A DNA stretch of 64,000 nucleotides from Gambelia wislizenii (GCA_030847615.1 JAUMIR010000001.1:254761187-254825186), one strand, 5' to 3'; positions 45,236 to 58,095 are shown, counted from the stretch's first letter. The notes: generated by a model from the sequence alone, not told the origin. Numbers and translations are program-made.

Positions 45236-47183
45236 GCTAAACTATAAAAAAGGAAGACAACCTGTTACACTTTTAAGATATTGAACTACAATTCTTGTAT
45301 TCCTTAACTCCTGCCATACTGGCTGAGGCTTCCAGCAGCATTCCAAAACATATGAAGAGCAACAAGTTGCCTACCTATGATGATGTAAAAAAAATGGAGG
45401 AAGAAGAAAAGAAGCATGAACAGAAGTCATAGGAAACAACTTAACCAATATTCCTTGTTCTGAGAAGATGTAAGATGTAAAATTAAACATGTGTAATTCA
45501 CTTGAATCAGAAAATCAAAGTAGGAAGCCTTAAGGAACAGTTTAGGGTGATATCTGGAGCTACCTGAAAAACGTAGTTACTGTATTTCCAATTTTTTTCT
45601 CAAACACATAAATATGTACTGTATATATATATATATATTTGCATGTATATAAGTAGCCTTTGAGCTTCAAAGGCTGGAATAGTGGCTGACATTTTAGTTA
45701 AAAACTGCTGGGATAAAATGCAAGGAATAAGAAAATACATTGCCATGTGTAGTGAGTGTGAGTCAGTTAACCAGGTTTTCTGGCAACTCATCTATATTGT
45801 ACATAGCCCTATTTTCTTGATGGTTTACTAAATAATAAATTGCATTTAATTTAAGATAGTTGTACATTATTAAAATTGAGAGAATATGCCACTAAATGTC
45901 TCAGGAAGCAATGACAATCTGACCTTGGAAGAAGTAGTCATAAATATAGGTAATGTCTTGAGAAACTGGTTTTAATTAAGCCAAATGTTGTTTTGGATAG
46001 CATTATTTAAACCTCTGTGAAACAGGCTATATTATACTGGTACCTCTTTATATGTCAACACTCATAATTTTGTTTGAAACCTAATTTCATAGAACACAGC
46101 ACAGAAGCAAATAAAATCTTAGGGTGTGCCTTATGAAACGTAGTCCTTCCAGTTGGAGATACCTTTGCCAAGTTTTGTCAGAACGATTAGATGGCTCCGG
46201 ACCAAATTAAGTTGCTGCAGAGCAGGTGTTCTCACACATTTCTTCCACCCATTGCAGAGCAGTATTGTGGGAGGGCTAGGAAAGCCAACCTTGGAACAGA
46301 TGTCAGCAAGCTGGAAAATGCTATGTTATAAATGCATTTTGTGAATGACCACATTTAAAGAAAAATGTTGTAGCTTCTGAAAAACCACGATGTCATTACC
46401 TCTTTCTACACTTTTTAAATTTTAGCCACAATGATAGAGGCAGGAATATTCCTCCATTTATAAGCACCTGGAGCCAGCTAAAATCTTTTTAAAAAATGAG
46501 TTGAGGTGCTGTTTGGAAAACTTTATTTCCACCCATAACTGCAGTGATAGAATTGGCTCAGCAGAATTATTTACTTTATTTGGATGGCAGGACCAATTCT
46601 GAGAAAGTCTGTGAGACCCCCCACTGTAGAATACCTTTCTCAATTCATAAAAACTATTCTCCTACTGTAGAATTAGGCTGGGGCTACAAATCATCCAAAA
46701 CCAAGACATCTCCTCAGTGCCATATATGTACAGATGTACTGCTGTTGTTTTTAGCTAATTTTTATATATCACTGTTAACACAGGGATTGGTAACTACCTC
46801 AAGATTGAAGGACCTGAGAGTGTGGTGGGTATTGTGAGGAAAAAAGAACAAGGTGGGGGCTTGGGTCTATCAAATCCAAATGGTTTAGGAGATCTCACAT
46901 CCCGTCCAGTAGTTGCACAAACAATTTCACTCACAATACCCATTCCATAACAACTACCTATGTAAGGGATAGGCACCTTCCATGGGCCAAGGGTGTCATT
47001 GTTACTACCCAGCTCACCATGGCAGCACCTTCCTTCTGCCACTGGTGAACATTGGGGAAATATAGGAAGGGGTTTCATGTGGGTCATGGGTCTACATTGT
47101 TTTAAAACTGGTGTAATATCAAACTTAAGATTAAACAGGGTTTTAAACATGGGCTTTTCTTGCTTGAGCCTTTTCCATATTAC

Positions 47184-47880
47184 TGTCATGGCCAGCCAGG
47201 CTGAGGACTTGGGAGAACTCAGAAGACGAGGAGGCTGAGCCAGGCTCTAGCTTTGCTCTGCCAGCTCCAGTAGAGCTGGCTGAGCCAGAACCTAGCTCTG
47301 CTATGCCAACTGCAGCGGAGCCCATGATTCAGCAGCCTAGCCTCCCCCCAGCAGAGGGTCCAGGCCAGGGAGACATAGAGGAGCAGGATAAGGAGATACC
47401 TACCTTCAGCCAGAGAAGGACAGAAAGGGCGTGCCTCTGGTGATCCCAGAGATTATATGAGAAACGCTCAGCAATCACCAAACAGCTGTGATAAGGAGCT
47501 GCATCAATATAAACAACTGTGAGACGCCGAGCTTCATCGTCAGAGTCTATCTGCATTCCCTGGTGAAAGCATCTGACTCAGATTCTCTTGTTGCCTGAAA
47601 CCTTGCCTCCTAGACCTCGGATTGATCTGGAACTCTTGACCTTGGACTGGACTCGCTGACCTGCTTTCTGGAACCCTTGACCCTGGACTGGACTCGCTGA
47701 CTTGCTCTCTGGACTCCTGGACCTTTGGCTTGCCCCCTGGTTTTGCTATTGGACATTGGACTGGTACTATGCTTCAGAATTATTTTTGTGTTGCTGCAAA
47801 GCCTTGCATTTTGTGTGTATCATTCTTATCAGCCATTCAGTTGGCTGCTTTCCCGGACAAGTACCCTGGCCTGTGGTCTT
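47184..47880 (+). mobile_element. Possible LTR or LTR-element leader
   Basis: The stretch begins with TGTCATGGCC, a start seen in many vertebrate Gypsy-type LTRs. It contains a tandem phrase in which 'ccttggactggactcgctga' is followed after about 45 bases by a near copy ('ccctggactggactcgctga'). No pol-like frame follows, and no matching terminal CA with target duplication was identified, so a solo LTR is only a suggestion. A satellite-like decayed repeat is the alternative. Confidence 0.3.
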
Positions 47881-48237
47881 CAGGTGATAATGTAAATGCC
47901 CCTTCCTGCAACCTAACAAAACAACTTGTTCCATCTGAGTATAGTTGTGGGCTACATTTGCCCTAATGTGGCTTGTACCTCATGAGACTTCAAACATCCG
48001 TTTGGTATTTTGTCACCTCATTGAACAGTGAAAATGTTACAACTAGATCCAACTTGCTTTTAGATCTGAATTGCTTCTGTGATAAAGGAGAAGCACAAAA
48101 TTGGAGTAAGTGATAATATTCTCCTCCTTGCATGATAAAATACTTGGGGAGTCTGGATTCTCTGGAGCAATCCACATACATCTGGGTTATTGTGCCAGCA
48201 CATCAAGGCAGGAGTTGTAAGGTGGGTTCCCCCCCAG

Positions 48238-49194
48238 CCATATACTCCAGTGTATAAGACAACTTTTTAACCCTTGAAAATCTCCTCCAAATTCGGGGGT
48301 CGTCTTATACGCTGGATATACAGATCCCTGGGGAAAGATGGAAGCTGGCTAGGAAGCTTTCCCGCGCCAGCCAGCCACCCCTCCAAGGTAGCTAGGAAGC
48401 TTCCTAGCCAGCTCCCGTCCTTCCCGAGTCAGAGATGGGGCTGGCAGCCCCATCTCAGACTTGGGAAGGATGGGTGCTGGCTAAGAAGTCCCCTCCCCCA
48501 AGCCAGCCACCCCTCTGAGGTGGCTAGGAAGCTTCCTGCCAGCTCCCCGAGTCCGAGATGGGGCTGGCAGCCAAACCTCTCCGCTTTTCCAACTCGCGAG
48601 GAGCCCATCGTGAGTTGGAAAAGCAGAGAGGTTTGACTGGCAAGGGTCTCCCCAGCCAGCCAGCCAGCCAGCCAGCCAAAGCTCTGTGTTTCCCCTGGCC
48701 AAGCAGGGGAAACATAGAGCTTTGGCTGGCTGGCTGGGGAGACCCTTGCAGCCAAATCTCTGCACTTTTCCAACTTGTGAGGAGCTCCCCTGCTTGGCCA
48801 GGGGAAACACGGAGCTTTGGCTGGCGGGCTGGCTGGGGAGACCCTTGCCAGTCAAACCTCTGCTTTTCCAACTCACGATGGGCTCCTCACCAGCAGTTTC
48901 CTCAGTGAGTGCCTCGCTTGAATTGGCCTTTACCCCAAACACTCAAGGGTCTAAAACCGGATCAAGAGGGAAGCTGGCTAAGGAGAGCTCCCGCTAAGCG
49001 AGCTTCCCTCTTGAACTGGCTTTAGACCCTTGAGTGTTTGGGGCAAAGACAGATTCAAGCGGGGCATTCACTGAGGTAGAGAAGGAGGAGTAGTCTTATA
49101 CAGCAAGTATATCCTAAACTCTATATTGTAACTTAAAATTTTTGGGGGGGTCGTCTTATATGCCCAGTCGCCTTACATGCCGATATATACAGTA
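48238..49194. mobile_element. DNA element with nested palindromes
   Basis: The outer ends are inverted relatives: 'tccagtgtataagac' plus 'gggggtcgtcttatacgc' on the left, and 'gggggtcgtcttatatgcc' with 'gtcttatacagc' on the right. Inside there are at least three stacked inverted repeats. One is 48,928-49,048, built on 'accccaaacactcaagggtc' and its complement. Another is around 48,570-48,640 ('cttttccaactcgcgagg' against 'gtgagttggaaaag'). The third is 48,655-48,730 and its copy to 48,840, built on 'agctttggctggctgg'. Open frames here (up to 153 codons) are products of the repeats. It is non-coding and probably a composite of non-autonomous DNA transposons. Confidence 0.65.
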
Positions 49195-49642
49195 CGTTTG
49201 GCTCCTCTCTTTCTTCTGTTATTTTTTAAATTCCTGCCTTGCCTTGGTCAAATAAATTTCTTGGTCAGGTTTTTATTTTCCCTTCTCTGTGTTGTTAAAA
49301 TATGATCACTAATTACAGAAATCCAGTGAGTTGGCATCCGAGGGTCACTTCAATTTTTATGTGTGGGGCAATGCATGAAATCAGGGTGATTGTTTTTGCA
49401 TACTGTGATTTTATTCACTTTGTGTGCAACTAGTAACCCCCCTCGTCATCTTCCTCCTGGCACATATGCAAGCAATGGAACAGAGTCATATACTACCCCA
49501 GGTATAAATTTACCTCTGGGTTTCCTTCTCTTTTTTACATGATGTATTCTGCGAAGGAGACATGGCTTTTGAAGCAGTTTGAATTTATATTTGAAAACAC
49601 TTGCAAATTCCATCTAATCTAGTGCCATTAGCCAAGGAAGTA

Positions 49643-50283
49643 CAGTTGGCCCTCCGTATCTGTGGGGGATTGGTTCCAAGACCCACCACAGATACCAAAA
49701 TCAGCAGATGTTCAAATCCCTTCTATAATAGGACTTTATATAAAGGGACTTCATTTGCGTAGATTCAGTGTAGTGCACATTGGTATATGTCTGTGTGTAT
49801 GTGTGTGTGGGTTATTCATCCCCTTTCTAAATTAACAATTACTGGGCCAACAGTGGAAAGATTCCCCACCACCATGGGTCCTCACTTGCCTGTTTCTCAA
49901 GGGCCAGCACAGACATTTGTATAGAGCAAAAGAGCTCTAAAATGAGAAGGGAGCTCAAGCGCCACCTGATCCCTTCCACCCCACCACCCACTATGTGCAC
50001 CCTGAAGGCAACTGCTGCACATGAGGTCCAACTTTTCCTCCTCACTTCATCCTAATCTGACAACCTTCTTCCCTCTCACTTTCTACTCCACCCCACCTCA
50101 GCGGCTTCTTTGTCTTCAGCCAGGGAGCACCACAGAACAGCTTCCACTATGGTCCTCTTGCAAGGCCACTGTGCAGGGTAGAAGAGAGATGAGGCGCCTT
50201 GCACTGCTTTTTTAAAAAATATTTTTGATCTGTGGTTGGTTGATTCTGTGGATACGGAGCCTGCAGATGCGGAGAGCCAACTG
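49643..50283. mobile_element. Tigger-like non-autonomous element (TA flanked)
   Basis: The ends CAGTTGGCCCTCCGTATCTG and, reverse complemented from the right, CAGTTGGCTCTCCGCATCTG are flanked by TA on both sides (49,641-49,642 and 50,284-50,285), as expected for mariner/Tigger insertion. The 640-bp interior has no transposase. Its right edge touches the truncated DIRS copy directly. Confidence 0.8.
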
Positions 50284-50597
50284 TAATCACTTCTTGGTAA
50301 CCAGGAAGTACCTCGAAAAGAAGCAGAGGTGATGAAGGTCGGGGTCGACAAGTTCGATAGCCCCCTTCTGCAACAGAGATTCCACCTCCTCGAGGAGGGG
50401 AGGGGAGGGCGGTGTTGATCGAACCCGTCCCGTCGGGGGCAAAGTGTCGAACTCTATCCAATAACCTGTTTGGATGATTTGAAGCACCCATCGATCAGAC
50501 GTGATGGAGGCCCAGGCATGATGAAAGTTGGACAGTCGATCCCCGAAGAGAGGTGTCTAGGAAGAAACAGAAAAAACATGAAAATGGAAGGAGAGGA

Positions 50598-52767
50598 TCA
50601 GAACTTCTTGCGGCCCTGATCCCGGGACCGTTGTCTGGGCTGCTGCCGGTGCCTGGATCCCGAGCCTTGGCTCCTCACCGAAGGGGCTGGAGAGGCAGAA
50701 GGAGCGAACCGGGATCGTCGATAACCTTGGCCTGAGTACCCCCGTCGGAACTGTTGGCCATAAGATGGGACTTGCCAGGAATAACTTCCTCTAGGTCGGT
50801 ACTGGCTGGTGGAGGTAGAGCCCATACCGTATTTCCTGGCAGTGGTCCGCATCTTTTGAGTGAACTCCAACTTGTCGTCGGTTCCGCCGTTAAACAAACC
50901 CGACTCATCAAATGGGAGATCCTCGATGGTGGCCGATGCCTGCGGGGTAAGGCCCGATGAACGAAGCCACGCATGTCGATGTAGGGCTACAGATCCGGCG
51001 ATGGTCTTGGCCGCGCAGTCCGCTACGTGCCGGGCCGAATTCATCTGAAGCCCTGCTAGCGCCTGCGCCTCAGACAGGATGGCCTCCGCCATCCGGCGTC
51101 GTTCGTCGGGGAGGTCTTTAATTAACGGGACCATCCTGTCCCATAGGACCTGTTGATAGGTGCCCATGCACGCCGAGTAGTTGGCTACCCTGAAACTCAA
51201 GCCTGCAGCAGTGTAGATCTTCTTACCCACTATGTCCAGTTTCCTGCCCTCGGGATCAGGTGGGGAAGACAGAGGTCGGCGCTGCTTCTTATTTTGGGCC
51301 ACCTCGACAACCACCGAGTTCGGTTTCGGGTTGGTCTGCAACCAGGCAGCGTGCTCGCCTCCCACACGGTACAGCCGGTCGATCTTTTTAGACGTAGGCT
51401 GTATCGAGGAGGGGTTCTCCCATGACCCCTGTGCCAGCTTCAACAAGGAGGGCAACACTGGAATAGCGGTCGACGGGGGCGCCTTGGATTGGATCCTCTG
51501 AAAGATGGGATCGAGAGGCTCGGCCGGCTTATCCTCCATCTTCAGATCCAGAGCATGCGACATCCTCAACATCTGCTCTGCAAAGGCTCTGATATCGTCA
51601 GTGGGGGAGCTGGAGTCATCACCTATGAGCTCTGCCCTCGGGGATGGGAGATATGGTCGGTACACATCCCACGAACCTGTTGACGAGGAAGAGGATTCGC
51701 TGGGAGATCGATCTCTAGGCCGTTCCGACGTTGGGGAGCGAGGCTCCGGAGTTGGAGGCGTACGCGGGAATGGTCGATGCTCGAAGGGAGAGACTTGTAC
51801 CGTGGCATCTCGGTGTGAAGATGCTCTCCGAAATATAGGGGAGCACGACCGACCCCTCGGAGGTAGAGGCCTGGAGGATCTGATCAATTCCTCCCTTGGG
51901 GTGAAGACTTGCGACCCCGATGGGGAACCCAGCTCGGCTCTGCATACGGAGCGGGCGAATTCGTAGGCAGAATACGCCGGGATATCACCGGTGATGGAAC
52001 GGACAGGACTCGTCGATGGATCCCGTGGCTCGATTACAGACACCTCCACATCAGGGGAGCTGTGTCTCAAGAGCTGGTCTCTAGAGACAACTAGGGCTGG
52101 AGAGGAGTGCAGTCGTCCAACCGGCGGCACGACATCGACAGCTGGAGAGAGCTCCACAGTCACCACCTCCAGATCGGTCTGCGGAGGTAGTGGACGACGG
52201 GTTTCAGCATCCAGTGCAGACGGTGGTGGAGGACGGACAAACTCCTCATCCTGCTCCTTCTGATCTCGAGGGGGGATGCATGGAGCAGGAAGAAACAGCA
52301 GCAGAAGTAGATGGAGCAGGTTCAGGCTCCTTGGGTGTCGAAGGAATAGGCTCTTTAGCTTTGGCCGAAACGTCCCGAGCCGAATCCGAGGGTTGATGTC
52401 GATGGGCAGAGTGCACAGCCTCAGGATCCGACGCGGTCGAACGACGTCGAGAAGGACTACGGGACCGACGGCGTTTGCGATCTGCGGAAGGCGGAGATCG
52501 AGACCGGCCTCGGCTTCGAGGTTCGGATGGAGGAGCAGACACAGAAGTTGGCTGCGTAGTCGGAACCAGGGCCTTTTCGTAGAGGAAGGACTTGAGGCGT
52601 GAAAGTCTTTGCTTCCTAGCCTGCGGTGTAAAGGCCCGGCAGAGGATACACGAATCCACATTATGGGATTCCCCCAAGCAAATTAAACAACGGGAGTGGC
52701 CATCTGCACTTGGGAGCTTGGCCTGACATACCACACAACGCTTAAAGGCCCCTTTGGTGGACATCAC
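50598..52767 (-). pseudogene. DIRS gag-like protein, near-intact frame
   Basis: The N-terminus (from 52,767) reads MSTKGAFKRCVVCQAKL with a second Cys cluster, CLICLGESHNVDSCILCRAF. An Arg/Ser-rich stretch (RSRGRSRSPPSADRKRRRSR) follows. One frameshift near 52,250-52,290 joins this to a frame open for more than 500 codons to a stop at 50,598, containing AFAEQMLRMSHALDLKMED, SKKIDRLYRVGGEHAAWLQT and LPFDESGLFNGG. It ends in a basic QRSRDQGRKKF tail. Such gag proteins would package element RNA. The Cys clusters resemble zinc-binding motifs; metal binding is inferred. Confidence 0.75.
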
Positions 52768-53017
52768 AAATCAGAATTGTCAGCACAGTCCGAGGTCAAA
52801 CACGAAGGGCAGAGCGGCGACAAACCGAGGGAGCGAGCCAAAATCGTAGTCAAAAAACCAAAGGAGTGAGTCGAAAGCCAGAAATCAGAGTCAAATGCCA
52901 AATCAGGGGGGGTAGAGATAGCCGTTGTCAGAGTCGAAAGCCAAGTCAAAACCGTTAAATTCACTAAAGCACTAGCGCACAGAGGTTCCTTAGCTGCTAA
53001 CGCGGCGGAAAGAAAGG

Positions 53018-53191
53018 AACTGAGGGGAATTTGAGTGGGAAGCCCTTTTAAGGGACCGTTAGGGTGGGCGGAGTTACCGCCAAAAATGTATCAAAGCATG
53101 TTCTGCCTAGCGTTTCTAGAAGGTTCCGAAGCTCTGCGCAGGCGCAGGAGTAACCCAACTGTGTGATTCACAGAGACCACGAAGAAGATCT
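53018..53191. repeat. DIRS terminal repeat of copy 2
   Basis: 'gaactgaggggaatttgagt', 'gtatcaaagcatgttctgcc' and 'caactgtgtgattcacagag' match the right terminus of copy 1 at 26,050-26,215 in the same orientation. It gives the boundary of this copy. Confidence 0.82.
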
Positions 53192-53345
53192 GCAATGTAT
53201 TATTCACTACCAAATGCCATTTTCCTAGTTCCACTAGATCTAAGTATCAGAATTTCCTTCTGATGAAACTGCTGAGAAGAACAGTAGCAGTATAATAATT
53301 GTTTGGGATATGTTGATGGTGTGGTTGTTTTGCAACTTTAAAACT

Positions 53346-53888
53346 AGGGGCCCATCTACATGAGGGGAAAAAATCCCAAATACCTCATACCAAACTGTTT
53401 TTCTGGCCTTGGAAGCCCCCATAAGCCTTGCATTCCTGATGGTGGCCGCAAATGATTTACTCACATTAGTTCTTCACTGCCACCAGTTTTTTAAAAAAAT
53501 CACCCCAAAGTGCACTAGTGCAATAGAGCGATTCTCCAAAGCAAAACAGAAAATATTTGATCCCTCACTAAGGCGAAAATCCAACATGATGGTAGCGGGT
53601 GCTTGCCCTCCTAGCAAGCCCTGCCCCTGCTCTTGCCTGGCTAATCAGCTTTGTGCTTCTCTTTGTGGTTTTTATTGTTCAATAGTGCAAAAGAGAAAAA
53701 ATATGCACCAGCCTTGTGATTTGTGAAAAAGTATGGGGAAATCTGCAAAGGCTTTTACCCCATTGTTTTTGCCATTTTGGGCCCTCCTCCTTCCGAATAG
53801 TGTGGATTGGTGCTGGATCCTGTTTAGACTGGTAGGATTCCAAGCAAATTCCATGAGGGGTATTTTCACTGTTTAGATGGGCCCAGGG
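53346..53888. mobile_element. TIR element with GGGCCCATCTA ends
   Basis: The left end 'ggggcccatctacatga' and the right end, reverse complemented, 'ctgggcccatctaaacag' are inverted repeats about 540 bp apart. A similar pair, 'tgaggggaaaa' on the left and 'gaggggtattttcac' on the right, extends the homology inward. No transposase frame is present. The hAT superfamily is plausible from the terminus but no clear 8-bp duplication was found. Confidence 0.5.
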
Positions 53889-54662
53889 ACACCCCTCACT
53901 CAATAAGTCTAGCGGGCCACTGGGTAGAGCAAAACAGGCCACAATTGTGCCACAAACACAACTGAAATATACTTTGAAGTTAAAGAATTAAGCATCAATA
54001 TCATTGAAGAACATTATTTTACAGGCAGGGAGCCATGAAGCTCAGAAATAACTGACTATTCCCAAACTGTTGAGCATTAGACACAGAGGTTATTACTGTA
54101 TGTTGAAACTGTGCAAAAGCATTCCTAGTGAAGAGCTCCTACCTGGTCTTCCAGATGTAACACCTGTCCAAGAGACTGACAAAGCTACTCATTTAATTCT
54201 TTTAGGGAAGTGCAACCCCATCAAAACAAATTGCATAGCTATAACCAGCTTATCTTTTATAATGGCCAAAAGAAGCTTTGTTCTGGATTAAGACTCTTCT
54301 CCATATTTAGTACTTTACTGGTCAGAGACCAGTTCAGGACTCCTACTGCCTCCTAGAATCTTATACAGTATAATGATGTCACCAGCAAAATTGGTGGCAC
54401 TCAACACTGAATCCTCAAGAAAACCTGTCACAGCAGCTTTATTGAGATATTTTTAACAACATAAAGCACAAGCCAATGGCAACACAGCTAAGCATTAGTA
54501 CCCCAACACCAGCTGCTGGAACTACAGTCAAGTAAATCTCCACTGCAGACAGCATATCTGTTCACACAATCCGTATACACATTTGACATATTATGAAAGT
54601 GTACTTCTCTACCCTCATTTCTATATTACCCCGATAAATAACATAAACACCCCTACTGTATA

Positions 54663-55273
54663 CAGTTGTTCCTTCACATTCGTGGGGGTTAGGGGCAAAG
54701 CACCACCGCAAAAGTGAACAAATGCAAATAAGTTAAGCCCCACACCCAACATGCATACTACACTACAGTTATTATAGACTCCTCTCCTGCCAACAGGACT
54801 GCCAATACCTGCCACGGTGGTAGCAACACCTGCCCCCAGGAACACAAACCATGCCCTCACCCACAATTGCCTCCCTGCCACCTCCCTCTGCCCTGCCAAC
54901 AACACAACTCCATCTTGCTTTCTTACCTTGCCCCAAAACAGCACTGCCCATTTAAAACAGTAAGGAAGATGGAGTGTTTTGTTGCCAGGACAGAGGGAGG
55001 GAGAGCTGGGGGGGAGGTGAGTGTGGGTGAGGGGCATGATTTGTGCATGGGGGGGCGGGTGTTGCTACGGTTGCAGCTTTGGTTTGGGAAAGGAGCGACT
55101 TTATTGTTTTAAACAGGCAGTGCTGTTTTGGTGCAAGGTAAGAAAGCAAGATGGAGTTGTGTTGTTGGCAGGACAGGAGGAGAGGGGAGGAAGGGGGGTC
55201 TTGGAGTTTGAGCTCATTGAGCAGCAGCTACAAACCGCAAATATGCAAAACCATGAACGTGAAGGGACAACTG
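54663..55273. mobile_element. Tigger-like TIR element, foldback interior
   Basis: The ends CAGTTGTTCCTTCACATTCG and, reverse complemented from the right, CAGTTGTCCCTTCACGTTCA are flanked by TA on both sides. The interior contains a further long inverted repeat: 'catcttgctttcttaccttg' near 54,910 pairs with 'aaggtaagaaagcaagatgg' near 55,135. No transposase. It appears to belong to the same broad superfamily as the elements at 6,978 and 49,643. Confidence 0.75.
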
Positions 55274-57464
55274 TAAAACCAAGGTCCAGTCCAGACCTCA
55301 TGCTAAACCATAATTTAATGTTTCTTAGAATACTAAACCCAAAAAAAAAGAGAAAGCAACCAAGCCAGCAGCAGGAATCCTTGCCCACTCAGGATGACAA
55401 GACTACAGTTTTGTGACTGTAACAATCCCATCCAGACCAGGGTTCTAACACTGGTCTTAGGCTTGATGGCTCCAAACTGAGTTCTCACCATCTAGCTAAT
55501 CTACCCTCTAGAGCTATTGGCCAACATAAATTCAAAGCAAGCCAGAGATACAAAAGAGAATAAAATCAAGCCAAGCCATGAGAAAGAATCTTGGAGGCAG
55601 ACAAACACTGAAGACAAATAGCCTTGCTTCCGTCTTTACTGCCACTTTTTGGACACAGTAGTCCCCCAAGGTTAGCAAAAGGGCTGTTTTAAAGCAGAAC
55701 TATTTCAAAAACTACCCCTATATGTGTGCTTTTGAACTCTGAAAATTCTGTGAATAACTATGCTGCACACTATGAATTTAGAAATGGTGTTAATTTGTTG
55801 CTGTTTTTTAAATGGAACTAAGTCTAAAGTTTGGTTATTACAATTTGCCAAGTAATAGATTGTTCCACACTATGAATTTATGTTGTGACATTATGTTTAT
55901 GTTTTTCATCTTTAAAAAACTGGTTTTGAATTAAGATAACAATGTAGTTTACCTCTTCAATTGAGCTATATTTAGCCTTACTTCAAAACCTGAAAATACC
56001 GTATGTGGATTTTTATACAGTAGGGGGAGCGAAACGCCCACACCTCAGTAAATTGAACATGACTGCATGGTCTTTCACACTTAGACATGCTGTATATAAA
56101 GTGCATTGTGTTCCCCTCTAAGCAGTTAAACACCCTCATTTCTCCAATATTCACAGTAAGGCAGCTCTGGCAAATTTAAACAGTTCATGGGTGCTTATAC
56201 GCAATGGCAAGGCTTGTACAAGCAGGCACTTCCTGCATGCAGATCAGACGAGAGAGAACCGGCGTCTGCCTTTTTGGAGCCTGAGATGTTTCTGTTTACA
56301 AATCCTGGAGCCAGACCGGGGCACTGACTGGAGGCGTGCCGTCTGCTTCCTTGCTACACTCAGTCTTTGTCTGGTTCTGCTGTGTCAAAGAAAGAACAAC
56401 CCTGACGTACTAGCAACAGCAAAGGGTGTTTTCAATACAATGCATCAGCCTGGGCCCCCATCTTTTTTCCTTTTTTCCTTCTTTTTTTTTTTTTACAGTC
56501 TAGCTTAGAAAGGTAATGTAAGGATTATTGGACTGAACAGTTTTTCTGAAAATAAAGTCCAGGAGAAGAGGGATGGACTTTTGCGCCAAATCATTTTACT
56601 CTTACCTAGACAAGAACCAACATTAGCATTCACACTTTCATATCAACAAGAACAACGGTTATAGTAGATTCCTCCTGCATTGAAAAATATAGTTTGGTTG
56701 TAAACACCTGCGCTTCAACAGGGATTTAAAACAGTTGAAATATGTACTGTATATAGAAGTAACATAGCTGATGAAAACTATCATTTCACCTCTTCCTTTA
56801 AATGTTTTTGTTATTGTTATTGTTCTGATGAAATGCCTTCAAATAACATTCCATTTTAATTTTAACTGTTCCTTTGTTCTAGATCTGCACATTTTCTGAT
56901 TTGTTTAGTGAATGTACTTCTAAAGAGCCAAGTTTACATAGTGTAGTTTAGCAATTCAGTGATAGACTGAAAACAAAAACAGATCTGTTACCTGCTTTCA
57001 TACTTGTGGCCTTGGAAATCCAGGGTTTGTGAAGCAAAACTGGCTGCTTTTTAGATTTTTTACCACCTTTGGTTTGACTTCTGTATGTGGTTCAGACACA
57101 TGGCCAATGTTCTAATCCATGAAATCTTATGCTAAAATAAATTTGCTAGTCTTTTAAGACTCTTCGCTATTTTTGTTGCATCAGAATGACATTTTGGGAA
57201 TTGACAAAAAGTAACAAATGCCTTTGTGCTCTATAACTTCTCTTCTACAACTGGCAAACCGTTCATGGCAACCCATCCATGACCTTGAGGTCATCCTTTC
57301 TATTGAACTATATGACCTGGATTTATCAGTCCCACGTAAACTAGTTTCACTGAATAAATGGAAGCTCCTAAGTACTGATATACCAAATTCTCACGCATTC
57401 AGTGTTGGGGCTGACAACTCCATTTTAACCCATGCAACCAGACTTAAGATGCATTCTACTCACT

Positions 57465-57790
57465 TTTAATAATAATAATAATATTTATTTATACCCCGCC
57501 CCTCTGTTAAAACAATCGGGGCGGCTTACAAAAATTAAAATACAATACAGATAAAAATCCCTAAACACCACCCACCCCACCCTCCCCCATAAAAAGATAT
57601 TAAACAAATATAAATTAAAAAGCAACTACTCTAAAATCACATATAAAAAACAATAAATACAATAAATGGCCAGCAGACTAAAAGAGGCCAGGAGCTCCTG
57701 AGGCCGGGATCTAATAGGAAAGGCCTGCTGAAAGAGATCTGTCTTTAGTGCTTACATCTCACCTTTTTATAGAAAATATCAATTCTAGGC
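57465..57790. repeat. LINE 3'-end-derived repeat (antisense)
   Basis: (TAA)n is followed by 'tttatttataccccgcccct', 'gggcggcttacaa' and a long A-rich body. It ends in a segment that reads on minus as the Leu-Lys-Thr-Asp-Leu-Phe-Gln-Gln-Ala-Phe type end found in reptilian L2/CR1-related repeats. The exact family is uncertain. Confidence 0.45.
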
Positions 57791-58095
57791 ATTTCTGAAA
57801 AAATTCTTGAGTGTTTTGCTGGATCACGAAGGGGCTGGTGCTTAGAATATAACCAGACAAATTCCTCTGAGACAAGCAATTAGGAATAAATGCACAGAAC
57901 TCTTTCAAAATACCTTTCAAAACACTTGCAGGAAATTATACTATGCTGTTTAAGTCACCTCAGTAATTCAGTTGTACAAACAAACAGTTTTATGGAATTG
58001 CATGGAACTGCAGTCTCTGAACAGCTTTGTTAGGAGCAAAATAACAACAACAACAACAACAATAATAATAATGTGTTTTTTGTTTTGTTTTTTTA

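Larger units (their letters stand above)
50286..53191 (-). mobile_element. Second DIRS copy, truncated (gag, start of RT, one terminus)
   Basis: Read on minus it starts at the terminal repeat (53,191-53,018, matching 26,235-26,030), then gag (52,767-50,598), then a short RT beginning (LLQKGAIELV and FFSRYFLVTKK near 50,290-50,390). It stops abruptly at the Tigger-like element. RT core, RNase H, recombinase and the other terminus are absent. Nucleotide similarity to copy 1 is high but clearly below identity, so the copies inserted independently. Confidence 0.85.

Noticed and set aside
47184..47880. Complete LTR retrotransposon
   Set aside because: No gag-pol frame, primer-binding site or second LTR could be seen nearby; kept only as a low-confidence possible LTR.
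48429..48997. Several overlapping frames of 100-150 codons rich in Ser, Pro, Leu and Trp
   Set aside because: They arise from the inverted and tandem repeats of the element at 48,238-49,194 and are open on both strands for that reason.
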